Part shown: positions 43,344 to 52,406 of the stretch, piece after piece
Layout: the number at the start of each line of letters is the position of its first letter
Position numbering within the stretch: position 1 is the first letter of the stretch
Source: Chitinophaga varians
GTDB taxonomy: Bacteria > Bacteroidota > Bacteroidia > Chitinophagales > Chitinophagaceae
Length of the DNA stretch: 64,000 bases
Direction: 5' to 3'
Assembly (NCBI RefSeq): GCF_012641275.1
Contig: NZ_JABAIA010000001.1
Span: forward strand, 620,001-684,000
Notes under the pieces: generated by a model
Database searches by the model: none
The model's input: only the letters and a program-made list of their open reading frames with translations
What the model was told of the DNA's origin: nothing
Translations under genes and position numbers: made by a program

Positions 43344-43416
43344 GCGGCGCTTCGGGAAGAGGCGCCGCGTACTGTTAACTACTGTTAACCGGAAAGCTTT
43401 GTTAACTACTGTTAAG
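43344..43416. repeat. GC hairpin followed by tandem TACTGTTAAC units
   Basis: Hairpin GCGGCGC/GCGCCGC (43344-43350, 43362-43368), then two perfect TACTGTTAAC units (43370-43389) and, after 7 nt, a second 20-nt block CTTTGTTAAC-TACTGTTAAG (43397-43416). It is upstream of the promoter of the barrel gene pair. Confidence 0.7.
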
Positions 43417-43499
43417 ACCTTCTACGGGCCTTTTTTTTGATTTCCTGCGGAAAAAATTCCATTCATCACAATATCCGACCATTCACCACTGGCCACCGA

Positions 43500-43507
43500 T
43501 ACATTTG
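43500..43507 (+). promoter_or_regulatory. -7 box (TACATTTG) for the first barrel gene
   Basis: A perfect TAnnTTTG, 38 nt before ATG 43546. Confidence 0.55.
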
Positions 43508-43545
43508 CTGAAATCTGACCAAGCGTGCAGGTAAAAAACAGCAGG

Positions 43546-46128
43546 ATGAAAAAACGGTACATCGTACTCGCCGGCATTTTAATGTGGCAGGTACAGTCCT
43601 TCGCCCAGGCACCGGCAAACGGAAGACCAGCGGCAACACAAAACGGACAAGGCGCAAAAGCAAGGCCCGACATGCCTCAGATAGGCAGGCTTTACGGAAA
43701 ACTGATAGATGCTTCCAGCGGGAAACCTATCCCCTACGCTTCCGTAGCCCTGTTACGGCAACGCGACTCCTCGGTGGTGACCGGCATGCTGACGAAACCC
43801 AACGGGGAATTTAACCTGGAAAGCCTGCCCTTCGGCCCTTTTATTGTACGCATCAACTTCATGGGCTATACCAGTCTTCAGAAAAAAGTGGCCATCACCT
43901 CGCAAACTACAGAACAGGACCTGGGCAACATTAAAATGCAGCCCAACGTAAAAACACTGCAAGGCGTAGAAGTAACCGGCCAGAAAAGCGCTTTCACCAT
44001 GGGCATCGACAAAAAGGTGTTCAACGTGGAACGTAACCTCACCAGCGTTGGCGGCACCGCTACAGACGTTTTGAAAAACATCCCTTCCGTAAATGTGGAC
44101 CTGGACGGCAACGTCAGCGTACGCAATGCGGCGCCCAATATTTTTGTAGACGGCAAACCCTCTACCCTTACCCTCGATCAGATACCCGCTGACGCGATAG
44201 AAAGCGTGGAACTGATCACCAACCCCTCCGCACGTTATGATGCGGAAGGCATGTCCGGCATCCTCAATATCATCCTGAAGAAAAACCGCAAAGCCGGCTT
44301 CAATGGCTCGGTACAGGCAGGTATCGGCACCGGCAACAAATACAACGGTGGCGGCAACATCAATATCCGTCAGGGTAAATTCAATGTGTTCGCCAACTAT
44401 AATATCAACGCTAACAGGACCTGGGGCGATGGCACCACCTCCCGCAGCAACTTCAGAAGTGGCGGCGTGGCAGATACCAGCTATCTCCTGCAAAACAGCA
44501 ACAGCACCAGCAAACCGCTGTTCCAGTTTGGCCGCTTCGGCGCCGATTACCAGATCGATAACCGTAACACCATCTCGCTGTCACAGAACATCGTAGCGGG
44601 CAACTTCAAAAACAATGAAGACCTCCTCAGCACGTTCTCCGACGGCCATCACAGCATCACCGGCCTCAGCGACCGAAAAAACAACAATCAGTTCAACTTC
44701 CGCAATTACACCACAGCACTGGGTTTCAAGCATACCTATGCTAAACCCAACAAGGAATGGACAGCTGACTTCAACTACAACAGAAGTTCCAATAACCGCG
44801 ATGGTGACTACATCACCCAGGCCATGAACGCACAGGGCGTTCCCCTCGGACAGGCACTGACACAAACCAATACCACCGCCGGTAAAACCACTTTCATCAC
44901 CATTCAGACAGATTATACCAACCCGGTAGGCAAAAACGGAAAACTGGAAGCCGGCGCGAAAGTCACGCTGCGCGACTATACCAGCGATTACCAGGTGCTC
45001 GACAAAGATACCCTCAGCAATAACTTCATACCGAACACGATGCTCTCTACCGCCTACAAATACAACGAAGAGATTTATGCCGGTTACGCGAACTTCTCCA
45101 ACACCGTGGGCAACTTCGGGTACCAGGCCGGTCTGCGGGTAGAGCAATATGTATACGCCGGAGAAAACAAAGGCGTGGAATACAAGCCCACTAAAGCAGT
45201 CCCGGGCTTCTTCCCGAGCGTGTATCTCTCGCAGAAACTTAAACATGAACAGGAACTACAGCTCAATTATTCCCGTCGCGTTAACCGGCCTAACTTCTTC
45301 CAGCTGATACCTTACCGCGATTACAGCGATCCGCAGAACCAGCGGGAAGGCAATCCCAACCTGAAACCGGAATACATCAACAGCCTGGAGTTTTCCTACG
45401 CTAAAAACTGGAAAAATGCCAACCTGCTGGGAAGCATTTACTTCCGGAACGTCAACAATATGATCTCCACCATCAGCACGCCTATTGGCGCAGACACGCT
45501 GCTGACGCAGTTTATCAACGCCAACAGGAGCAATTCCTACGGTGCTGAGATCACGGTAAAAAACCAGATCATCAAAGGCTGGGACCTTACCTCCAACCTG
45601 AACCTGTATCAGACAGACATGAAGGTGAACAGCAACGGTCAGAACTTTAACAACAGCGGTTTCAGCTGGCTGGCGAAAATCAATTCAGAGACCAAACTGC
45701 CTGCCAATTTCACATTACAGGTAACCGGCTCCTATCAGGCGCCTACCATTGCCTTGCCGTCTTCCGGCGGCGGTGGTGGCGGTGGCGGCCGCGGCGGCGG
45801 AGGTGGCGGCTTCATGATGATCCCCACTTCTTCACAGGGCACGATCAAAGGCTTCAGCACCGTGGACGTGGCCGTTCGTAAGGACTTCCTTAAAAACAAA
45901 GCGGCTTCGCTCACCCTTAGCCTCTCAGATGTTTTCAATACCCGTCAGTATGAGCTGAACCAGGCCACGCCGGCTTTCGCGCAGGACTATATCCGCAAGC
46001 GTGAGTCCCGCATCCTGAAACTTAACTTCAGCTACCGTTTCGGCAAGTTTGACACTTCGCTGTTCAAAAAGAAAAAACAGAATAACAACAACGACATGCA
46101 GATGGGCGATCCCATGCAAAGTTTTTAG
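43546..46128 (+). CDS. TonB-receptor-like outer-membrane beta-barrel protein, copy 1
   Basis: An 860-residue outer-membrane protein of the outer-membrane beta-barrel family 3 type. Signal peptide (YIVLAGILMWQVQSFAQ), a Pro/Gly-rich linker, a CarboxypepD-regulatory-like domain (GKLIDASSGKPIPYASVALL), a plug domain (TATDVLKNIPSVNVDLDGNV, then AESVELITNPSARYDAEGM-like) and a long barrel. ATG 43546 replaces an upstream in-frame GTG (43525) because it begins the signal peptide. A Gly/Arg-rich insert (GGGGGGGGRGGGGGG, near residue 750) interrupts the barrel and is absent from the paralogue downstream. The family is linked to uptake or surface structure, ligand unknown. Confidence 0.88.
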   Translation: MKKRYIVLAGILMWQVQSFAQAPANGRPAATQNGQGAKARPDMPQIGRLYGKLIDASSGKPIPYASVALLRQRDSSVVTGMLTKPNGEFNLESLPFGPFIVRINFMGYTSLQKKVAITSQTTEQDLGNIKMQPNVKTLQGVEVTGQKSAFTMGIDKKVFNVERNLTSVGGTATDVLKNIPSVNVDLDGNVSVRNAAPNIFVDGKPSTLTLDQIPADAIESVELITNPSARYDAEGMSGILNIILKKNRKAGFNGSVQAGIGTGNKYNGGGNINIRQGKFNVFANYNINANRTWGDGTTSRSNFRSGGVADTSYLLQNSNSTSKPLFQFGRFGADYQIDNRNTISLSQNIVAGNFKNNEDLLSTFSDGHHSITGLSDRKNNNQFNFRNYTTALGFKHTYAKPNKEWTADFNYNRSSNNRDGDYITQAMNAQGVPLGQALTQTNTTAGKTTFITIQTDYTNPVGKNGKLEAGAKVTLRDYTSDYQVLDKDTLSNNFIPNTMLSTAYKYNEEIYAGYANFSNTVGNFGYQAGLRVEQYVYAGENKGVEYKPTKAVPGFFPSVYLSQKLKHEQELQLNYSRRVNRPNFFQLIPYRDYSDPQNQREGNPNLKPEYINSLEFSYAKNWKNANLLGSIYFRNVNNMISTISTPIGADTLLTQFINANRSNSYGAEITVKNQIIKGWDLTSNLNLYQTDMKVNSNGQNFNNSGFSWLAKINSETKLPANFTLQVTGSYQAPTIALPSSGGGGGGGGRGGGGGGFMMIPTSSQGTIKGFSTVDVAVRKDFLKNKAASLTLSLSDVFNTRQYELNQATPAFAQDYIRKRESRILKLNFSYRFGKFDTSLFKKKKQNNNNDMQMGDPMQSF

Positions 46129-46156
46129 TTAATAAAGAGGGTGAATGCAAAACCAC

Positions 46157-46198
46157 GGCCGGCAGACAGCGTCTTGCGCTCCTGCCGGCTATCTTTTT
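46157..46198 (+). terminator. Terminator between the two barrel genes
   Basis: GCCGGCAG / CTGCCGGC (46158-46165, 46182-46189) followed by TATCTTTTT. Confidence 0.75.
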
Positions 46199-46279
46199 GA
46201 ATATACCATTCATCCCAATTAGTCAACATTTTAAAGGCCCGCTATTATTTTTATAGTCATAGATCAGCCAGAATAAAGG

Positions 46280-48772
46280 ATGCTAACATTACGGATGCTA
46301 AGATTAATTGCAGGGGCGACCCTGTTGTTTGCTATTGTGCCTAACCTCTACGCACAAACGCCGGAAGGCGCACCGGTAAAAATGACCGGCAAAGTAGCAG
46401 ACGCCGTGACCGGCAAGCCGGTGGAATATGCCTCAGTGGTATTGCTCCGCCAGGCGGATTCCTCTATGGTCACCGGTATGTACACCACGCCCGCCGGCAC
46501 TTTCGCCTTTAATACAGTCGTTCCCGGTATTTACGTGCTGCGCGTTACCTTCATGGGTTACGAAAAGCTGGAAAAAGCGGTGAAAGTGGCAGCCGGAAAG
46601 CCCGCCTTTGCCGGCACCCTGCGCCTGCAGACAGCCGGCAAAGTGCTGAACGCCGTGGAAATCAAAGCGGAGAAGCCCGCATTCTCCATGCAGATAGACC
46701 GGCAGGTGTTCGACGCCGGCAGCATGATCAATGCAGAAGGCGGCACCGGTACAGACATCCTGAAAAATATTCCCAGCGTAGACGTAGACATCGATGATAA
46801 TGTGACCCTCCGCGGCAAAAGCGTGACCATCTACGTGGATGGCAAACCATCGCCTTTCGGGGATGCTAAAACAGCGCTGCAAATGATCCCCGCAGAAAGC
46901 ATCGACCGCGTAGAAGTCATCAACAACCCCTCTGCCAAATTTGAAGCACAGGGCGGCGGCGGTATCATCAACATCGTCCTGAAAAAAGACAAAGCCATCG
47001 GATATAACGTGATGTTCAATGCCGGCGTGGCCACCCGCGGGCAGCTCAACGGCAGCGCCAATGCCAGTCTGCGTATGCGCCGCTTTAATTTCTTCGGTAA
47101 CTATAACGCCCGCTACGAATCCATCGGCGGCAGCGGCTACAGCTACCGCCAAAACCTGGTGCCAGACAGCAGCCGCACCACCTTCTTCTCCCAGGACAGC
47201 CGCAACAACAACCGCAATGGCAATAACGGCGGCCGCTTCGGATTCGATTATTTCCTCGATGACCACAACACCTTCACCATCGCGGAAGGCCTTAACCATA
47301 ACTTCGGTAAAAACGAAGATGACATCTTCCTGAATTACCTCGATGACCAGAAACAAACGCTACGCAACGGAGAACGGCATAATAACAGTCGCAATGACGG
47401 CTATAACAACAATACCAGCCTGAATTACAAACACACCTTCAAAAAACAGAACCAGGAACTGACAGCCTATGTGAGCTATAGCGGCAACCGTGGCAGCAGC
47501 AACAGCGATTACCGCACACAATACCAGAAACCAGGACAGGACACACTTCCCAATCCCAACTGGCAACAGAATACCGGCAAAAACGGCAACCGCTTCTGGA
47601 ACCTCCAGTCAGACTATACCATGCCCCTCGGCAAAAAAGGCAAGCTGGAAGCCGGCGTGAAAAGCACGTTCCGGTATATCAGCAACGACTATACGGCCAT
47701 GCTGTACAACTGGGACGTACAGGACTTCCGTAAAAGCAACCAGCTGTCCAACCAGTACGACTATGAAGAAGACATTCACGCCGGTTACCTTAACTTCGCC
47801 AATGCCATCGGCAACCTGGGCTATCAGGTGGGGGTACGGGCCGAACAGTCTTTCCTGAAAGGTTACTCCTATACCCGTGACACCACGGTGGACAACAGGT
47901 TTTTTAATCTGTTCCCCAGTGTGTTCCTGAAGTACAACATGCCTAAAAACCAGAACCAGAGCCTGGTATTCAACTATTCCACCCGTATAGACCGGCCCAA
48001 CTTCGACCAGTTGCTGCCGTATATCAATAACTCAGACCCGCAGAATATCCGCATCGGCAATCCGGAACTGAAGCCTGCGCTGTCGCATAAGTTCGAAACC
48101 AGTTATTCCGTTTATTACCCTAAGTCCAATAACTATTTCAGCACCAGTACCTACTATGCGCAAACCAATGACAACATTGACCGTATCAGTACGCTGGACA
48201 CCGTAACTGGCGTTACCACCACCAAACCCATGAACCTGGCCACACAGCAGAATATTGGCGGCAACGTGTCTTACAGCCTGAATATTTACAAATGGTGGAA
48301 AGTGAACGCCAACCTGAACCTGGAATATAACCGGCTTACCAGCACCACGCTCAATAATGAGAATTTCAGCTATGGACTGAATGCCAATACCCAGTTCAGG
48401 CTGCCTTCCCGCATCAACATAGAACTGAGCGGCCATTACCGCTCCCCCAGGATACAGCCGCAGGGCACTTTCCGCGCCATGAACGGGATAGATCTTGGCG
48501 TACGGAAAGAAGTCCTTAAAAACAGGGCGCTGGTGATAGCGCTGAACATTTCAGATGTGCTCAACACCCAGCAGTTCAGTTCTCACTACGAAACACCGGT
48601 ATTTATCCAGGACTACGAGCGTAAACGCGCCACCCGCTTTATCCGTATCAACATACGGTACCGTTTTGGCAAAATGGACCCTAATCTCTTTAAAAAGAAA
48701 AAACAACAACAGGAAGAAGAAGAGAAACCGCAGGAAGAGGAAGAGAAGCCCAAAGAACGGGGAAGACTTTAG
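46280..48772 (+). CDS. TonB-receptor-like outer-membrane beta-barrel protein, copy 2
   Basis: An 830-residue paralogue of the gene just upstream, with the same order: signal peptide (LIAGATLLFAIVPNLYAQ), CarboxypepD-like domain (GKVADAVTGKPVEYASVVLL), plug (GTDILKNIPSVDVDIDDNVT) and barrel with LNFANAIGNLGYQVGVRAEQ. Two ATGs (46280, 46295) could start it, both within a TGCTAA-containing direct repeat. After the last strand (FIRINIRYRFGKMDP) comes a ~28-residue Lys/Gln/Glu-rich tail (KKKQQQEEEEKPQEEEEKPK) that should face the periplasm. The terminator between the genes suggests partly separate expression. The stop codon TAG starts the 48772-48890 inverted repeat. Confidence 0.88.
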   Translation: MLTLRMLRLIAGATLLFAIVPNLYAQTPEGAPVKMTGKVADAVTGKPVEYASVVLLRQADSSMVTGMYTTPAGTFAFNTVVPGIYVLRVTFMGYEKLEKAVKVAAGKPAFAGTLRLQTAGKVLNAVEIKAEKPAFSMQIDRQVFDAGSMINAEGGTGTDILKNIPSVDVDIDDNVTLRGKSVTIYVDGKPSPFGDAKTALQMIPAESIDRVEVINNPSAKFEAQGGGGIINIVLKKDKAIGYNVMFNAGVATRGQLNGSANASLRMRRFNFFGNYNARYESIGGSGYSYRQNLVPDSSRTTFFSQDSRNNNRNGNNGGRFGFDYFLDDHNTFTIAEGLNHNFGKNEDDIFLNYLDDQKQTLRNGERHNNSRNDGYNNNTSLNYKHTFKKQNQELTAYVSYSGNRGSSNSDYRTQYQKPGQDTLPNPNWQQNTGKNGNRFWNLQSDYTMPLGKKGKLEAGVKSTFRYISNDYTAMLYNWDVQDFRKSNQLSNQYDYEEDIHAGYLNFANAIGNLGYQVGVRAEQSFLKGYSYTRDTTVDNRFFNLFPSVFLKYNMPKNQNQSLVFNYSTRIDRPNFDQLLPYINNSDPQNIRIGNPELKPALSHKFETSYSVYYPKSNNYFSTSTYYAQTNDNIDRISTLDTVTGVTTTKPMNLATQQNIGGNVSYSLNIYKWWKVNANLNLEYNRLTSTTLNNENFSYGLNANTQFRLPSRINIELSGHYRSPRIQPQGTFRAMNGIDLGVRKEVLKNRALVIALNISDVLNTQQFSSHYETPVFIQDYERKRATRFIRINIRYRFGKMDPNLFKKKKQQQEEEEKPQEEEEKPKERGRL

Positions 48773-48890
48773 AATTACGAATTACAAATTACGAATTACG
48801 AATTGAGGGCTTCTTTATAGAGCGGTTATTTAGTAACCTTTCTAAAAGGGAGCCCTCAATTCGTAATTCGTAATTCGTAATTCGTAATTA
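48772..48890. terminator. Long inverted repeat with tandem nonamer arms (bidirectional terminator)
   Basis: Arms 48772-48811 and 48851-48890 pair over ~40 nt with about three mismatches and a 39-nt loop. Each arm holds about four copies of AATTACGAA or its complement, capped by GAGGGCT/AGCCCTC. The left arm begins at the barrel-gene stop; the right arm contains the pcm stop, next to a T8 run. Confidence 0.75.
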
Positions 48891-49541
48891 TTTTTTTCCT
48901 GCCAACATAGGCACAAAGGAGAAATTGTCAAACAGCTCCTGTTCTGTTTCCGTATCACTGATTTTGGTGATACGCAGCATCCGCTGCACTTCCTGGCCGC
49001 CTACCGGGATCACCATTTTACCGCCGATCTTTAATTGCTGCACCAGTTTCTCGGGAATATGTGGCGCTGCCGCCGTTACCAGTACCTTGTCAAAAGGCGC
49101 ATAGGAAGGCAGCCCTTCGTAGCCATCGCCATAAAACAGGCGCAGGTTAGGGTATTTGCTTTTGAAAGGAAAGGCTTTTACCTGGTCGAACAGGCGTTTC
49201 TGGCGTTCAATGGTAAAAACGTTCATCTTCAACTCCGCCAGTACGCATGCCTGGTAGCAGCTGCCGGTACCGATCTCCAGTATTTTCTCATATGGCCGGG
49301 GCTCCAGTAGCTGCGTCTGATAGGCTACCGTATAAGGCTGGGAAATCGTTTGGCCCTCTCCGATAGGAAAGGCCCTGTCATCATATGCTATGCTCTCGAA
49401 AGCCGTATCAAGGAAAAAATGCCGGGGGATGTTGCCGATAGCCGCCAATACATTTTCGTCAGTAATACCTTTCTGACGGATACTATCAACCAGCTGTTTG
49501 CGTAATCCTTTTTGTTTATAAGTATCTTCATACCGCCTCAT
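48888..49541 (-). CDS. pcm: Protein-L-isoaspartate O-methyltransferase
   Basis: A 217-residue cytoplasmic SAM-dependent methyltransferase repairing isoaspartyl residues in aged proteins. Marks are DRAFPIGEGQTISQPYTVAY, the SAM-binding loop ILEIGTGSCYQACVLAEL, YGDGYEGLPSYAPFDKVLVTAAAPHIP and the C-terminal GGKMVIPVGG. Length matches bacterial PIMT. The promoter is unusually clear: TTG, 19-nt spacer, TAATTTTG, then four bases and ATG, predicting a leaderless mRNA. Its stop codon lies inside the right arm of a long inverted repeat. Confidence 0.94.
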   Translation of the reverse strand: MRRYEDTYKQKGLRKQLVDSIRQKGITDENVLAAIGNIPRHFFLDTAFESIAYDDRAFPIGEGQTISQPYTVAYQTQLLEPRPYEKILEIGTGSCYQACVLAELKMNVFTIERQKRLFDQVKAFPFKSKYPNLRLFYGDGYEGLPSYAPFDKVLVTAAAPHIPEKLVQQLKIGGKMVIPVGGQEVQRMLRITKISDTETEQELFDNFSFVPMLAGKK

Positions 49542-49545
49542 GCCG

Positions 49546-49575
49546 CAAAATTAACCATTCACCAACGATTTTCAA
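49546..49575 (-). promoter_or_regulatory. pcm promoter, four bases from the ATG
   Basis: Minus strand: TTG (49573-49575), 19 nt, TAATTTTG (49546-49553), CGGC, ATG (49541). Both elements and spacing fit the consensus. Confidence 0.75.
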
Positions 49576-49668
49576 TGATTTTGGTCAGCCGGAATTTCCC
49601 ACATTCGTTTTTTTATTTTTACTTTACAGCCTGGCCGGGCTATAAAGGCCCCGAAAAACAATACGATT

Positions 49669-51393
49669 ATGGATATAAATATTCAAAACAAAGTATCGCA
49701 ATGGCTCAATGGCAACTATGACGCCGAAACCATTGCCACACTGAAAAAGATGCAGGAGGGCAACCCCGATGACCTCAATGATGCTTTTTATCGTAATCTC
49801 GAGTTTGGTACCGGTGGATTAAGAGGAATTATGGGCGTAGGTACCAACCGCATGAATAAATATACCGTCGGCATGGCCACGCAGGGCTTCGCCAACTATC
49901 TGAAAAAGGCGTTCGATGGCGAAGTGAAAGTGGCCATCGCGCACGACAGCCGCAACAATTCCCGCTTTTTTGCCGAAACTGTTGCCAACGTATTTGCGGC
50001 CAACGGCATTAAAGTGTTTCTCTTTGAAAGCCTCCGCCCCACGCCGGAGCTCTCTTTCGCTATCCGTCACCTGCAATGCCAGGGCGGCGTGGTGCTCACC
50101 GCCTCCCACAACCCGAAAGAATACAACGGCTATAAAGCTTACTGGAACGATGGCGCTCAGCTGGTGCCCCCGCACGATAAGAACGTCATCCGTGAAGTGG
50201 AAAGCATCCTCTCCCCTGATGATGTAAAATGGACCGGTGGCGAAGCCAATATCACCCTCATCGGCAAAGAAGTGGACGAAGCCTACCTCAAAGAATTACA
50301 GGGCCTGTCCATCAACCCGGAGATCAACAAACAACAGCACGACCTGAAGATCGTTTATACGCCGATCCATGGCACCGGTATCACCATGGTGCCGGAAATA
50401 CTGCAACGCTTCGGCTTCACCAACGTGAACATTGTAGCGGAACAGTCCACTCCTGACGGCAATTTCCCTACCGTGGTATATCCTAACCCGGAAGAGTCTG
50501 AAGCGCTGACCCTTGGCCTCAAAAAGGCCAAAGAGCTGGACGCGGACATCCTGCTGGGCACAGACCCTGACGCTGACCGTGTAGGCATTGCCGTGAAAGA
50601 CCTCAAAGGCGAATGGGTACTGCTCAACGGCAACCAGACCGGCGTACTGTTGTTTAACTACATCGTGGAAGGCCGCCGCAGAAAAGGATTGCAGCAGCCT
50701 AACGACTTTATCGCGAAAACCGTGGTGACCTCCGACCTCATTGATGTATTCGCCGCTAAAAATGATATCAACTGCTACAATACCCTCACCGGTTTCAAAT
50801 GGATCGCTGACCTGATCCGTCGGAAAGAGCCACAGGAAACGTTCATCTGCGGCGGAGAAGAATCATATGGTTATATGATCGGTAACAATATCCGGGACAA
50901 GGACGCCGTTTCTTCCGTGGCCATGATCTGCGAAATGGCAGCTTATGCCCGCAGCCTGGGCCAGTCACTGTATGAGCTGCTGGTTAATATCTACCTGAAG
51001 TACGGCTACTACAAGGAGCACCTGATCTCCATCACCAAAAAAGGCATGAAAGGTGCCGACGAAATCGCTGAAATGATGCGCGGCTACCGTGAAAACCCAC
51101 CTGCCACCATCAATGGTTCGTCCGTAGTTACACTGTACGACTACCAGCTACAGCAGGTGAAAGATATCAAAACAGGCGAAATCAAACCGCTCGACCTGCC
51201 TAAATCCAATGTGCTGCAGTTTGTACTGGCCGATGGCAGCAAAATATCCGCCCGCCCGTCCGGCACCGAACCTAAAATCAAATTCTATTTCAGCGTGAAC
51301 GCCCCACTCAACAGTGCGGCCAACTTCGATGCGGTTACCGCCGATCTCGATAAAAAGATCGAAGGTATCATCACCGATATGCAACTGAAATAA
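49669..51393 (+). CDS. Phospho-sugar mutase (phosphoglucomutase/phosphomannomutase)
   Basis: A 574-residue alpha-D-phosphohexomutase interconverting sugar 1- and 6-phosphates. The phosphoserine is Ser146 in VVLTASHNPKEYNGYKAYW. The Mg loop is LLGTDPDADRVGIAV, the sugar-binding loop CGGEESYGYMIG, and the phosphate-binding loop ARPSGTEPKIKFY. The length and the N-terminal GTGGLRGIMGVGTNRMNKYT place it in the long PGM2/YhxB-like group. It may supply glucose-1-phosphate or mannose-1-phosphate for envelope glycans; specificity cannot be told. The neighbours give no pathway context. Confidence 0.94.
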   Translation: MDINIQNKVSQWLNGNYDAETIATLKKMQEGNPDDLNDAFYRNLEFGTGGLRGIMGVGTNRMNKYTVGMATQGFANYLKKAFDGEVKVAIAHDSRNNSRFFAETVANVFAANGIKVFLFESLRPTPELSFAIRHLQCQGGVVLTASHNPKEYNGYKAYWNDGAQLVPPHDKNVIREVESILSPDDVKWTGGEANITLIGKEVDEAYLKELQGLSINPEINKQQHDLKIVYTPIHGTGITMVPEILQRFGFTNVNIVAEQSTPDGNFPTVVYPNPEESEALTLGLKKAKELDADILLGTDPDADRVGIAVKDLKGEWVLLNGNQTGVLLFNYIVEGRRRKGLQQPNDFIAKTVVTSDLIDVFAAKNDINCYNTLTGFKWIADLIRRKEPQETFICGGEESYGYMIGNNIRDKDAVSSVAMICEMAAYARSLGQSLYELLVNIYLKYGYYKEHLISITKKGMKGADEIAEMMRGYRENPPATINGSSVVTLYDYQLQQVKDIKTGEIKPLDLPKSNVLQFVLADGSKISARPSGTEPKIKFYFSVNAPLNSAANFDAVTADLDKKIEGIITDMQLK

Positions 51394-51521
51394 TAAAACA
51401 TATTCCCATCACAACATTCAAAGAGAATACTGCCAGGTTAACCTTCCTCCCGCGCGGAGGAGGTGCCCTGGCGGGATTCCTGCTCCTCCTGATTTCCCTG
51501 ACGGCGCCCGCCCAACAAAAG

Positions 51522-52397
51522 GTGCCTCTTTTCTCCTTACCGGACACCACTATCAAAGAAAGAGTATGGATACTCTCCGGCACTACTGCCGCCATTTATG
51601 GCAGCGGGCTGGCAGTACTCAGCTCCGCCTGGTACAAAGGTTATCCCCGCTCCTCCTTTCACTTCTTCAATGATGCAGGAGAATGGAACCAGATGGACAA
51701 GGCCGGACATATTTTTGCCGCCTACTTTGAAGGTAAATACAGCCGGGAAATGTGGAGATGGTCCGGCCTGCCGCGTAAACAACAGATCTGGATCGGTGGC
51801 CTCAGCGGATTTGCCTATCAGTCAGTCATAGAAGTACTGGACGGGTTCTCTGAAAAATGGGGGTTCTCCTGGAGCGATATGGGCGCCAATGCTATCGGCT
51901 CTGCCCTGCTGATCAGCCAGGAGCTGGCATGGGACGAGCAGCGGATACAGCTTAAATTCTCAGCACACCCTAAAAGTTATCCGGAAGGTCCTGTCCGCGA
52001 AAAAACAGACCAACTCTTTGGCCACTCTTTCTGGGAAAGAACATTGAAAGATTATAATGCTCAAACGTACTGGTTGTCGGTCAACCTTCACTCCTTCAAC
52101 AAAAGTTCCACCTGGCTGCCCGGCTGGCTGAACATTGCCGTTGGCTACGGGGCAGAAGGCATGTATGGAGGAGACGATAATACCTGGACGGACGCACATG
52201 GCCAGTTCCACGATTACACCCACGTTCGCCGTGTCCGGCAGTTTTACCTGTCGCCCGATGTTGATTTCACCAAAATCCGCAGCCGTAAAAAAGGTGTGCG
52301 GGTACTGCTTCAGGTGCTGAACATGATGAAATTCCCCGCCCCTGCCCTTGAAATCAATTCACTGGGCAACGTGAAACTGCATCCTGTATATTTCTAA
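51522..52397 (+). CDS. DUF2279 family envelope protein, true start uncertain
   Basis: At least 291 residues, resembling the DUF2279 (predicted periplasmic) family: MDKAGHIFAAYFEGKYSREM, GFAYQSVIEVLDGFSEKWGF, SWSDMGANAIGSALLISQEL. GTG 51522 is the first standard start codon, but the same frame upstream (51450-51521) encodes PRGGGALAGFLLLLISLTAP, then AQQK, a textbook signal peptide, and is open back into the mutase gene without any ATG, GTG or TTG. Translation therefore probably begins at a rare codon such as ATT 51402, or the start was lost to a mutation or sequencing error. The gene follows the mutase closely and is convergent with the phosphoribosyltransferase. Confidence 0.7.
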   Translation: MPLFSLPDTTIKERVWILSGTTAAIYGSGLAVLSSAWYKGYPRSSFHFFNDAGEWNQMDKAGHIFAAYFEGKYSREMWRWSGLPRKQQIWIGGLSGFAYQSVIEVLDGFSEKWGFSWSDMGANAIGSALLISQELAWDEQRIQLKFSAHPKSYPEGPVREKTDQLFGHSFWERTLKDYNAQTYWLSVNLHSFNKSSTWLPGWLNIAVGYGAEGMYGGDDNTWTDAHGQFHDYTHVRRVRQFYLSPDVDFTKIRSRKKGVRVLLQVLNMMKFPAPALEINSLGNVKLHPVYF

Positions 52398-52406
52398 CGG
52401 AAATGC

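Noticed and set aside
48772..48890. AATTACGAA repeats taken as insertion-sequence ends
   Set aside because: The 39-nt space between the arms is far too short for a transposase gene, though a MITE-like origin remains possible.
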